Below are positions 1-6,187 of a stretch of DNA of 10,044 nucleotides, piece after piece (within the stretch, counting starts at the first letter, position 1; the number at the start of each line of letters is the position of its first letter). The stretch spans positions 931 through 10,974 of the forward strand of contig PLBX01000138.1 in NCBI GenBank assembly GCA_003135495.1, read 5' to 3'. Position numbers and translations under genes: made by a program. The notes beneath the pieces were generated by a model. It was not told where the DNA came from. It did no database searches and saw nothing but the letters and a program-made list of their open reading frames with translations. The DNA comes from Acidobacteriaceae bacterium (GTDB lineage: Bacteria; Acidobacteriota; Terriglobia; Terriglobales; Acidobacteriaceae).

Positions 1-801
1 GCAGAGCATGACGACGAGCCCGAGAAGTTAGAAGCCGCTCGCAGCCATTTCGAGCAGGCGCTGAAATTCGACCCGGAGTATGCTCCCGCTTTGGCCGGTC
101 TCGCGCAGGTGGAAGGCTACTACTATCGCAACGTCGATTCACAGCAAATTCATCTAGAGCGTGCCGATCAACTTGCCCAACGAGCGGTTGCCGCCGCACC
201 AGATCTAGTGGAGGCGCAAATTGCTCTTGCTTACGCTCACGGCTGGAAGTACGAGTATGCCAAGGCGGCGGAAATCCTTCGGGAAGCCGTCCGGTTGGAC
301 CCGGAGAATTCGCACGGGTGGGACTCGCTTTCGTGGGTTCTTGCCTATGAGCAGCCACCAGAGGCTGTCGAAGCAGAAAAAGCTGCGCGAGAGGCGATTC
401 GTCTGGAGCCGTCGCTTCCCGTCGCCTACTATCATCTCGGCCGCGCGCTTCTCATGCAGGGGCGCTATGGGGAGGCCAGCAAAGCCGTCGAGCGGGCAGC
501 TGAATTGGGAGATGCTACCTATGCGGATTTAGGAGAGGGTCAGGTTGATCTCGCGCAAGGCAACTATGATGCGGCAATAGCTCGGCTAACGAAGCATGGA
601 GAACCGAAAGAGGCGATCAACACCTACTTTCTGAGCGCCGCCTACGCCGCAAAGGACGACAAAGAAAAAGCTTTGGCCGAGCTGCAAAGGACGCTCAATC
701 TTGGTTACCGCGATTTCACGTCCATTGAAAACAGCCCGTATTTTGCTTCGTTGCGACCTGACCCCCGCTTTCGGGAGCTTATCCTGCGCTACCGGCAGTA
801 A
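1..801 (+). CDS. TPR-repeat protein, C-terminal part (5' end outside window)
   Basis: The reading frame is open from base 1 to the TAA at 799-801 (266 residues), so the true start lies upstream. The visible part is almost entirely tetratricopeptide repeats, roughly six helix-turn-helix units. Each carries the usual pattern of small residues and a closing 'A-L/V-x-L-D/E-P' (for example ALKFDPEYAPAL, AVRLDPENSHGW, AIRLEPSLPVAYYHLG). The C-terminus 'YFASLRPDPRFRELILRYRQ' matches the tail commonly seen in acidobacterial TPR proteins, where the repeats follow a Ser/Thr kinase, adenylate cyclase or winged-helix domain. That missing N-terminal domain would decide the function. TPRs form a protein-protein interaction scaffold, and the partner cannot be told from here. 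The gene is convergent with the hemerythrin gene and the two stop codons abut. The TPR assignment is firm; the role is unknown. Confidence 0.9.
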   Translation, partial: AEHDDEPEKLEAARSHFEQALKFDPEYAPALAGLAQVEGYYYRNVDSQQIHLERADQLAQRAVAAAPDLVEAQIALAYAHGWKYEYAKAAEILREAVRLDPENSHGWDSLSWVLAYEQPPEAVEAEKAAREAIRLEPSLPVAYYHLGRALLMQGRYGEASKAVERAAELGDATYADLGEGQVDLAQGNYDAAIARLTKHGEPKEAINTYFLSAAYAAKDDKEKALAELQRTLNLGYRDFTSIENSPYFASLRPDPRFRELILRYRQ

Positions 802-1536
802 CTAAACTTTCGGCGGTGGAGGCGGAGTAAATTGTGCCAGATCGGCTAACCCCAAAACTCCTTCGATGTTGCTGATCTTCTTTTCGGCATCCTCAAAACC
901 ATCTTTCCCGAACATTTTGTGTTCGATGTCTTCGAATTGATCTGAGATTTCATCGAGTTGCTTGTTGGAAAAGTTTTTCTTCCACGCCGGAAAAATAATC
1001 GTGTCCTCGCGCGCCGCGTGATTCTCATACATGAGCACAAACGTCTCCAGTACTTTTGCCAGCGGTTCCGCGTGCGCCGCGCTGATCTTGGAACCATTTG
1101 TAACCGCGAGCACATAATCAGTAACCTCGCGCCCGCGATTATGTTGCGCCGTTAAGATGTTCGCGTAACGCTCCAACTCCGCACCTTGTTTTCGAACCAG
1201 CGGGAAGATGTGTTGCTCTTCCAGCATTTTTTCGTGATAGTCCTCACCGAAGGTGCGAAAGAGTTGAGCTGTTTGCCGCAACGCCACCGGGTCGACGCCC
1301 GCGGGATTCTGCCGCAGCCTAGGCACGGTTTCAAAGTAAACGAGCAGCGCGCGCCGAATCACGCCGTGCTCCCGCATCAAGTCTTCGGTGGCGGTGACCT
1401 CAGGCTCCTTTTCATCGGTCTTAGCTGCAGACGCGGGAAGAACCAGCCAGCTGCCCGGCGCAATCACTGCGGTAGAAGCGGCGGCCAGCATCGCAGCGTT
1501 GCGAAGAATATCGCGTCGATTCAAATCTGTTTTCAT
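802..1536 (-). CDS. Exported hemerythrin-domain protein with Tat-type signal
   Basis: A 244-residue protein. It opens with a twin-arginine-like signal (NRRDILR at 6-12, then a hydrophobic Ala-rich stretch and a likely cleavage after ASA at 35-37), predicting export of a folded cofactor protein by Tat. The mature part is a hemerythrin-like four-helix bundle. Candidate di-iron ligands are H57 (REHGVIRR), H101 with E106/E107 and H109 (YHEKMLEEQHIFP), H132 (AQHNRGR), and H173 with E177 (NHAAREDTIIFP). The two 'H..E..FP' helices are the family's hallmark. Hemerythrin domains bind oxygen, nitric oxide or iron; an extracytoplasmic role in O2/NO or iron handling is inference. The start is supported by AAGGA five bases upstream on the minus strand (complement of 1542-1546). 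The tail is an unusual proline run (PPPPP). No partner gene is adjacent on its strand. Confidence 0.88.
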   Translation of the reverse strand: MKTDLNRRDILRNAAMLAAASTAVIAPGSWLVLPASAAKTDEKEPEVTATEDLMREHGVIRRALLVYFETVPRLRQNPAGVDPVALRQTAQLFRTFGEDYHEKMLEEQHIFPLVRKQGAELERYANILTAQHNRGREVTDYVLAVTNGSKISAAHAEPLAKVLETFVLMYENHAAREDTIIFPAWKKNFSNKQLDEISDQFEDIEHKMFGKDGFEDAEKKISNIEGVLGLADLAQFTPPPPPKV

Positions 1537-1874
1537 GAATATCCTTTATGACCCTTTCAGCTTCAACCCGGACATGAAAAGTAGTGATCTTTCGCTTGCT
1601 AGGATGCAACATCCCCTGCACCCGTTGCTGGTATCTTAAATGCGCCGCGGACACGTCGATTCGTTTTCAAAAAAAAAGATTCGGGCTTGAACTCATTAAC
1701 CAATTCCGAAAATTAGAGATCAATATTGACCGTTTGTCCTTACCGATATGTGCGATAGTTGTAAAAGCAACACTACGGCCGCGCATTTTCGCGGGTCGTG
1801 CAAGAAAGTGACTGCTAAGTTCTGGTCCGGCGGATGATTCATCCGTTGACCTGTTTCCCCTGGGGAGCTATCGA
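1537..1874. other. Intergenic region between hemerythrin and zinc-ribbon genes
   Basis: This stretch has no convincing gene. It must hold the promoter of the leftward hemerythrin gene and probably that of the rightward zinc-ribbon gene, since the two are divergent. I could not place either promoter with confidence. It contains a short dyad GGATG-CAA-CATCC at about 1602-1615 in the hemerythrin upstream region, and two odd-centred palindromes at 1831-1845 and 1856-1866 just before the zinc-ribbon gene. An open frame at 1584-1811 is rich in unrelated residues, has no ribosome binding site and is probably spurious. Confidence 0.6.
1831..1845. promoter_or_regulatory. Perfect 15-bp palindrome, possible operator
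   Basis: CGGATGA-T-TCATCCG is a perfect inverted repeat of two 7-base arms around one central base, 29 bases before the GTG of the zinc-ribbon gene. A one-base loop cannot form a hairpin, so if it functions it is more likely a binding site for a dimeric regulator than an RNA structure. No regulator gene is nearby, and chance occurrence is possible. Confidence 0.3.
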
Positions 1875-2066
1875 GTGCCAAAACGTGAGTGTTCTGACTG
1901 CGGAGGCGAGCTCGTTCTCGCTGTCCGTGCCAATCAATCCCAACCCGGTAACGAGCCGAGCCTGATGGGCAGCGCTTCCACCAACTGGAGATGCAGCACG
2001 TGTGGCAGCACCTTTACCGCAGCCCAGCTCCGGGAAGACAAGCGAGAACGGGCAAAACAACTATAA
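1875..2066 (+). CDS. Small zinc-ribbon protein, 63 residues
   Basis: The protein has two CxxC knuckles, C6/C9 (CSDCGG) and C40/C43 (CSTCGS), 30 residues apart. This is the pattern of a rubredoxin-like zinc ribbon that binds one Zn ion. The second knuckle sits in 'NWRCSTCGSTFTAAQL', typical of ribbons where an aromatic residue precedes the cysteine pair. The C-terminus is highly charged (REDKRERAKQ) and probably helical. The GTG start is preceded by GGGGAG at 1862-1867 with a seven-base spacing, which supports translation. Such mini-ribbons act in nucleic-acid or protein binding, or in metal buffering; nothing here says which. It stands alone, divergent from the hemerythrin gene and well separated from the lipoprotein gene. 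Reality of the gene is likely, function unknown. Confidence 0.65.
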   Translation: MPKRECSDCGGELVLAVRANQSQPGNEPSLMGSASTNWRCSTCGSTFTAAQLREDKRERAKQL

Positions 2067-2282
2067 ATTGCGGTTTGCACCTTAGATTCCCCCCTCCCCC
2101 AGCTCCATATCGGTGCAGAACCAAGTGATGTGCCCGTCCGCGACGGTATGGCGTCAGTGGGCCTAACGCTCCGCGGCTTTGCTCTCTAAAACTATCTTCG
2201 GTTGTTCAGTGACTTCGGTTACTTGCCTCGAGTGACGGATGCTGCGACGATGCGGAAGATTTCATATTGGAGGTACTCAGCG
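2067..2282. other. Intergenic region upstream of lipoprotein gene
   Basis: I see no gene or RNA here. The lipoprotein frame is open back to a TTG at 2202, but the signal peptide and ribosome binding site place the start at 2283. Two copies of CTTCGGTT (2196-2203 and 2213-2220) lie 17 bases apart as a direct repeat and could be a regulator site. I could not identify a convincing promoter. Confidence 0.4.
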
Positions 2283-2765
2283 GTGAATCGTAAAACTCTC
2301 TTTACCGCGTTAGCTTGCGCGCTGTTGGTCTTCAGCATGCTCGGTTGCGGAACAACCAACCACCTGCAGAGCATCGAGCTGTTTGGCTCCGGGACCACTG
2401 GCGCCCTCGAGATCAAAGGCTGGGGTGGAACACTACAATTGCAGGCCATCGGCACCTATAGCAGTGGGAAGACCAAGAACCTAAGCAATATGGTCACCTA
2501 CGCGGTGACGCCCGATGGCAATGATTCGAGCGGCAATGCGCTGCTGGCTCCGCCTCAGACTGTGCAGTATAGCCCTGCCGGGCTGCTCACGGCGGTGGAT
2601 CCTGCGGTTTGCACCTTCCTCAATATAGGCACTGCGACCTCGCCTTCCTGGGTCTTGAGTGGCTCGTACAAAGTTCTTGCTACTTTCGAAGGCATCACCT
2701 CACAGCCATTGCAAGTCGCCGTCGCTTCCGCTGTTCCGGCGGGCCAAACGCAGTGCGGTCCGTAG
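2283..2765 (+). CDS. Small secreted lipoprotein with Ig-like body
   Basis: Starting at GTG 2283 gives 160 residues. The start is chosen because GGAGG (2269-2273) lies nine bases upstream and because it yields a clean lipoprotein signal: basic MNRK, a hydrophobic core, then SMLGC with the lipidated cysteine at 22. The lipobox is slightly off consensus at the -3 and -2 positions. The mature part resembles bacterial Ig-like (Big_2-type) beta-sandwich domains of acidobacterial surface proteins: 'LQLQAIGTYSSGKTKNLSNM' at 51-70, 'YSPAGLLTAV' at 96-105, and an end strand near 'SYKVLATFEG'. Two more cysteines (C110, C158) could form a disulfide. It has no catalytic motif and probably serves as an envelope-anchored structural or binding protein. 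It is a single-gene unit: a strong terminator follows at 2803-2835. Confidence 0.75.
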   Translation: MNRKTLFTALACALLVFSMLGCGTTNHLQSIELFGSGTTGALEIKGWGGTLQLQAIGTYSSGKTKNLSNMVTYAVTPDGNDSSGNALLAPPQTVQYSPAGLLTAVDPAVCTFLNIGTATSPSWVLSGSYKVLATFEGITSQPLQVAVASAVPAGQTQCGP

Positions 2766-2802
2766 ACAGAATTTTCGATTTCTCCATAGGGTGACCGACC
2801 GA

Positions 2803-2835
2803 GGGGATAGCTTCATCGCTATCCCCATCGTTTTT
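2803..2835 (+). terminator. Rho-independent terminator after the lipoprotein gene
   Basis: GGGGATAGC (2803-2811) pairs perfectly with GCTATCCCC (2818-2826) around the six-base loop TTCATC. Four bases later comes TTTTT (2831-2835). The nine-pair GC-rich stem and U-tract are a textbook intrinsic terminator, 38 bases after the lipoprotein stop codon. The stem is symmetric but there is no leftward T-tract of similar quality, so it acts mainly rightward. Confidence 0.85.
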
Positions 2836-2955
2836 GGCGAAACGTAGGTCGATGCCCGCGCGATTGCTGTGCCCCGCGCTTTTTTCAGCCTACTCGAACA
2901 TCTTCCTTGATCGATAATTTAATCGACAGTACGGCTCGACAGTTCGATTGATGGT

Positions 2956-2984
2956 TTGAGCGACTTTTCGCTAGCCCGTATAAT
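2956..2984 (+). promoter_or_regulatory. Sigma70-type promoter of the PP2C gene
   Basis: TTGAGC (2956-2961, 4 of 6 to the -35 consensus) is followed by exactly 17 bases and then a perfect TATAAT (2979-2984). A transcription start near 2991 would leave a leader of about 59 bases before the ATG at 3050. It lies between a terminator and a gene start in the right orientation, which adds weight. This is the best promoter in the window. Confidence 0.75.
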
Positions 2985-3049
2985 CCAGACACTGTTGCGA
3001 ATACAATCGTCGCTATGTTCTACAACCCCACTTTTGAAGCTATCTGCGG

Positions 3050-3841
3050 ATGAAAGTTCGCCCCGGCATTGAGCTATCCAGCCAATCGGACATTGGCTGC
3101 ATCCGTCAAAATAACGAGGACTCCTTTGGCTATTGGGAGCCTGAAGACGACCGCGAATTCCTCCGGAAGGGGCGGTTGGCGGTCGTAGCGGACGGGATGG
3201 GAGGCTACGAAGGCGGTCAGGAGGCCAGCCGTTTGGCAGTTGCGACGCTAATCGACGTGTATCGCGATTTCCCCGGGGACGACCCGAGGGAAGCGCTGGT
3301 CGAGGCTTTACAGTCAGCCCACGAGGAGATCAGGAAGTATAGTTTTGACCATCCAGAATTACGAGGCATGGGAACCACCTGCACGGCGGTTGGAATCATA
3401 AACGGCCCGATCGGGGCCACGAACGACACCACTTATGCATCGCTTTTTTTTGTTCATGTCGGCGACACGCGGCTGTACATGATCCACGACGGAAAAATAA
3501 GAAGGGTAACGCGCGACCACTCCTACGTTGGGCGACTCATCGAAGCTGGAATGATCAGCGAACAGCAGGCCGAAGTTCACCCGCAGCGCAACATTCTGAC
3601 TTCGGCGGTCGGAACCAATCCCGAACTGGTCATGGATGCGCCGGAACAGCCCGAGCCCTTGCGCGCCGGCGATGTATTGCTGATCTGCAGTGACGGGCTT
3701 TGGGGACAGGTACACGATTCTGAAATTCTCGGCGCCGTAAACAATAAGCCCGCCGAACAGGCCGCCCGCGAACTGATTGCACTTGCTCGCGAGCGCGGCG
3801 GCCCCGATAACATCACAGTCCAAATCCTTCGCTTGCTGTGA
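3050..3841 (+). CDS. PP2C-type Ser/Thr protein phosphatase (PrpC/Stp family)
   Basis: A 263-residue soluble, cytoplasmic single-domain PPM phosphatase. It removes phosphate from Ser/Thr residues using two or three Mn/Mg ions. Visible family motifs in order: RQNNEDS (19-25), VVADGMGG with metal ligand D48 (45-52), GMGTTCTAV (107-114), HVGDTRLY (136-143), the switch region RDHSYVGRLIEAGMIS (155-170), CSDGLW with D215 (213-218), and GGPDNITV with D253/N254 (250-257). All metal-binding aspartates are present, and the length is typical of bacterial PrpC/Stp (about 240-260). These enzymes usually reverse the action of PASTA/Hanks-type kinases, but no kinase lies in this window. The ATG at 3050 has only a weak Shine-Dalgarno sequence; the upstream ATG at 3015 is out of frame. 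A strong promoter precedes it, and no clear terminator follows. Confidence 0.95.
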   Translation: MKVRPGIELSSQSDIGCIRQNNEDSFGYWEPEDDREFLRKGRLAVVADGMGGYEGGQEASRLAVATLIDVYRDFPGDDPREALVEALQSAHEEIRKYSFDHPELRGMGTTCTAVGIINGPIGATNDTTYASLFFVHVGDTRLYMIHDGKIRRVTRDHSYVGRLIEAGMISEQQAEVHPQRNILTSAVGTNPELVMDAPEQPEPLRAGDVLLICSDGLWGQVHDSEILGAVNNKPAEQAARELIALARERGGPDNITVQILRLL

Positions 3842-4044
3842 CAATCGCCGTGCGCAATTACATGGAGCAGACGATCCTCTCTCCTCTCCCCGGGTATTGG
3901 CGAAGAGGAATGACCCAGCCATGAACTGCAAAGCCTTGCACCAACCTGACACCCCATTCCTTCCTCCCGGATAAGCTGCTCAAAATAAGGCATCCGATCG
4001 CGCGCGGCAGTGCTGGCATTTGGCAATCCACTTGCATTACGATA

Positions 4045-4061
4045 ATGTCTATTAAGGACAT
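4045..4061. promoter_or_regulatory. 17-bp dyad ATGTC-N7-GACAT, possible operator
   Basis: The arms ATGTC (4045-4049) and GACAT (4057-4061) flank TATTAAG, about 185 bases before the substrate-binding protein start. Spaced dyads of this size are typical binding sites for dimeric helix-turn-helix regulators, and operons for sulfonate use are commonly repressed when sulfate or cysteine is available. The five-base arms are short enough to occur by chance, and no regulator gene is visible. Confidence 0.25.
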
Positions 4062-4129
4062 AGAGATAGTTGGAAGAATGACATCGGGCTCATGAAAATC
4101 TTGCAAAAATGGCTCTGCGGCCGCAATCG

Positions 4130-4237
4130 ATGGCCACAATCGTTGAAAGACCGCTTTTTAGTCTTCGGCGGCGCTCATCGGATTCACCCCCTCGCTCACC
4201 CAAGAAGTCTTTTCGTCCTGACTATGCTCTCGCATAA
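4130..4237 (+). CDS. Possible 35-codon leader ORF upstream of the transporter operon
   Basis: An ATG at 4130 opens a frame of 35 codons ending at TAA 4235-4237, eight bases before the ATG of the substrate-binding protein. The encoded peptide is basic and rich in Arg, Ser and Pro (LRRRSS in the middle, then PPRSPKK), with no membrane segment or cysteine. No Shine-Dalgarno sequence precedes it, which counts against it. Short basic ORFs directly ahead of sulfur-assimilation operons act as regulatory leader peptides in some actinobacteria. Whether this one does is inference from position alone; it may be a chance ORF. Confidence 0.3.
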   Translation: MATIVERPLFSLRRRSSDSPPRSPKKSFRPDYALA

Positions 4238-4245
4238 AGAACGCC

Positions 4246-5258
4246 ATGACTAAGCGGCACATCTTTGCTCTTTTCGCTTCAATCTTGCTGATGACAGGGT
4301 GGATCGGCGCCCAGACCGTAGTTCGGGTCGGCGCTTTTCCGAACGTCACTCATCCGCAGGCGATGGTGGGCAAAAATAATGCGTGGTTTGAAAAGGCGAT
4401 GGGCCCCCAAATCAAAGTTGAGTGGAAGAGTTTTAATGCCGGGCCTTCTGCAATCGAAGCTCTGTTTGCAGGCGCCATCGACATGACATATATCGGCCCC
4501 AACCCCTCTATTTCCGGTTATCTTCGCTCCAACGGAGAGGCGCTGCGAATTGTGGCAGGTGCGACCAGCGGCGGGGCCGCGCTCGTGGTGCGTAATGATT
4601 CGGGCATTCAGAAGCCGGAAGATTTTCACGGCAAGAAGGTTGCGTCGCCGCAGATGGGCAACACTCAGGACGTGGCGCTGCGCGCATGGTTAAAAGCGAA
4701 TGGCATGAAATCGACGGACAGGGGAGGCGATGTCCAGGTCATTCCGCTGGCGAACCCAGATCAGTTGACTCTCTTTCTAAAAAGGAGCTTGACGCCGCAT
4801 GGGCGCCGGAACCGTGGGCAACGCGCCTGATCAAGGAAGGGAATGGCCGTTTGTTCCTGGACGAACGAACACTATGGCCGAACGGTCAATTTATTGCCGC
4901 CCACGTTATTGTGCGGACGCAATTTTTAAAGCAGCACCCCAACCTGGTGAAGAACTGGATTCGTGCGCACGTGGAGTTGACCGATTGGATCAACGGGCAT
5001 TTGCCCGAAGCCAAGCAGTTGCTCAACCAGCAAATTGCAAAAGAGACGGGGAAAGCGCTGCCAGCCGCGGTATTGGACGAAGCGTTTAGCCGTATGACAG
5101 CGACCTATGATCCGCTCCGCGGATCGCTGATGAATGCCGCGAAGTCCGCATTTGAAGCTGGTTATCTGGGCCGCCAGATGCCCGATCTGTCGAATCTGTA
5201 CGATCTTTCGCTTTTGAATCAGGTATTAGCGGAAAAAGGGAAGAAAGCAATCCAATGA
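4246..5258 (+). pseudogene. ABC transporter substrate-binding protein (NitT/TauT/SsuA type), frameshifted
   Basis: This is the periplasmic binding protein of a sulfonate/nitrate/taurine-type importer, interrupted by a one-base shift. The 5' part (4246-4830) has a Sec signal (MTKRHIFALF..., cleavage probably after WIGA), then RVGAFPNVTHPQAMVG and the family-typical 'IDMTYIGPNPSISGYLRS'. It runs correctly to ANPDQLTLFLK near 4782, then turns into unrelated sequence with a stop at 4828-4830. The matching C-terminal half resumes in the -1 frame (KKELDAAWAPEPWATRLI onward) and ends at TGA 5256-5258. The break falls in an A-run (4779-4783). One extra A would restore a continuous protein of 337 residues, normal for the family. 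The stop overlaps the ATPase start (ATGA). Either a genuine inactivating deletion or an assembly/sequencing error; the latter is quite possible because the rest of the operon is intact. Confidence 0.88.
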
Positions 5259-6187
5259 GCACCCAGCCTCACAATTCGTTTTCGACAGCAGCGCGAATGA
5301 TCGGTCCTGCTAGCGGTCGCGCCAGTCTTCATCACGGCAAGCCCTATTCCCCGGTGACGACAGTTCCAAGGCGTCCGCCCGCCGATGTCATCGTGCCAAA
5401 AGTTGCTCTGGATTCAATCTCGCTTAGCTACAAAACGACTTCCGGAGAACGGTTACTGGCGCTCGACAATATCAGCCTTGAAGTCAAGGCAGGCGAGTTT
5501 CTCTGCATCGTGGGTCCTTCGGGATGTGGAAAGTCGACGCTTCTGCATTTGATTGCCGGACTGCATCCGCAGACCTCGGGCAACGTTTTCGTGGATGGCA
5601 CTCCGGTGAATGGACCAGGAACGGATCGCATTCTCATCTTTCAGGAACTCGGCCTTTTCCCGTGGCTGACGGTCGGGGGAAACATCGAGTTTGGCATGAA
5701 GATGAAAAATATCGGCAAAGCTGAGCGCGAAGAGAAGGTTCAATATTATTTACGCCTGGTCCATCTTTCAAAGTTCAGGGACAGCTACATTCATCAGCTG
5801 TCGGGCGGAATGCGGCAACGCGTTGCGCTGGCAAGAGCACTCGCGACCGACCCCGACGTTCTGCTGATGGACGAGCCCTTCGCGGCCCTCGACGCGCAAA
5901 CCCGCGATCTGCTGCACGATGAGTTGGAACGCATCTGGGCAGAGACTGGACGCACCATCATTTTCGTCACCCACAATGTTCGCGAAGCGGTGAGGCTGGG
6001 CGATCGCGTAGCGTTGCTCACGTTCCGTCCGGGACAGGTGAAGCAAGAATTTCCGGTGAACCTGCCTCGTCCGCGTCACATGGAACAGCCCGACGTAGCG
6101 CGAACTGCCGGCACCATCTTGGATTGCCTGCGGACCGAGATCAACAAGTCGCTGGAAGCGGAGTACGCCGATGAAAAAAATCGCTAA
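5255..6187 (+). CDS. ABC transporter ATP-binding protein (SsuB/TauB/NrtD type)
   Basis: The 310-residue cytoplasmic ATPase that powers the importer. All motifs are intact: Walker A GPSGCGKST (87-95), Q-loop Q130 in LIFQELGLFPWLTV, signature LSGGMRQ (182-188), Walker B VLLMDEP (202-208), D-loop ALD, and switch histidine H240 (FVTHNVREAVRLGDRV). The 'ELGLFPWLTV' and 'NVREAVRLGDR' wording is typical of the nitrate/sulfonate/taurine subfamily. The core starts near residue 50, so there is an extra, low-complexity N-terminal stretch of about 48 residues rich in Pro, Ser and Thr. An internal ATG at 5297 would shorten it by only 14 residues. The chosen ATG overlaps the stop of the binding-protein gene (ATGA), so translation is probably coupled, with a weak GGGAAG upstream. 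It overlaps the permease gene by 17 bases. Substrate inferred from context only. Confidence 0.95.
   Translation: MSTQPHNSFSTAARMIGPASGRASLHHGKPYSPVTTVPRRPPADVIVPKVALDSISLSYKTTSGERLLALDNISLEVKAGEFLCIVGPSGCGKSTLLHLIAGLHPQTSGNVFVDGTPVNGPGTDRILIFQELGLFPWLTVGGNIEFGMKMKNIGKAEREEKVQYYLRLVHLSKFRDSYIHQLSGGMRQRVALARALATDPDVLLMDEPFAALDAQTRDLLHDELERIWAETGRTIIFVTHNVREAVRLGDRVALLTFRPGQVKQEFPVNLPRPRHMEQPDVARTAGTILDCLRTEINKSLEAEYADEKNR

Larger units (their letters stand above)
3842..4245. other. 404-bp region before the transporter operon
   Basis: I find no convincing protein gene longer than the short leader ORF described separately. The region should hold the operon promoter, but no good -35/-10 pair stands out. 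It contains a dyad ATGTC-N7-GACAT (4045-4061) in an AT-richer pocket, and a short hairpin-like AAGAC/GTCTT pair (4147-4165) around a T-run. Antisense frames extending through 3858-4139 and into the phosphatase gene lack ribosome sites and recognisable composition, and I regard them as shadows. Confidence 0.5.

Noticed and set aside
1600..1660. NsrR-like nitric-oxide operator upstream of the hemerythrin gene
   Set aside because: GGATGCAACATCC and a nearby ATCTTAAATGC superficially resemble half-sites, but neither matches the full known motif well enough to call.
1584..1811. 75-codon forward ORF
   Set aside because: No ribosome site, no recognisable composition, and it overlaps the upstream regulatory region of the hemerythrin gene.
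2202..2282. Longer start (TTG 2202) for the lipoprotein
   Set aside because: It would bury the signal peptide behind 27 residues; GTG 2283 has GGAGG at proper distance and gives a normal lipoprotein signal.
3359..4026. Long reverse-strand ORFs opposite the PP2C gene
   Set aside because: Shadows of a clearly coding, motif-complete forward gene in GC-rich DNA.
3858..4139. 93-codon reverse ORF in the gap before the transporter operon
   Set aside because: No plausible Shine-Dalgarno or domain pattern; its composition is that of a random frame.
3842..4245. Riboswitch or structured RNA in the gap before the operon
   Set aside because: I saw no conserved core of a known riboswitch class and only short, weak stems.
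4092..4253. 53-codon forward ORF overlapping the binding-protein start
   Set aside because: No ribosome site, His/Arg/Trp-rich random composition, and it runs into the real gene in another frame; the 4130 ORF is the better of the two and is itself weak.
4770..4830. Programmed -1 ribosomal frameshift joining the two halves of the binding protein
   Set aside because: The run is only five As (A AAA AGG). A P-site slip is conceivable but the A-site codon AGG would not re-pair with AAG, and binding proteins of this family are not known to use recoding. A deletion or sequencing error is simpler.
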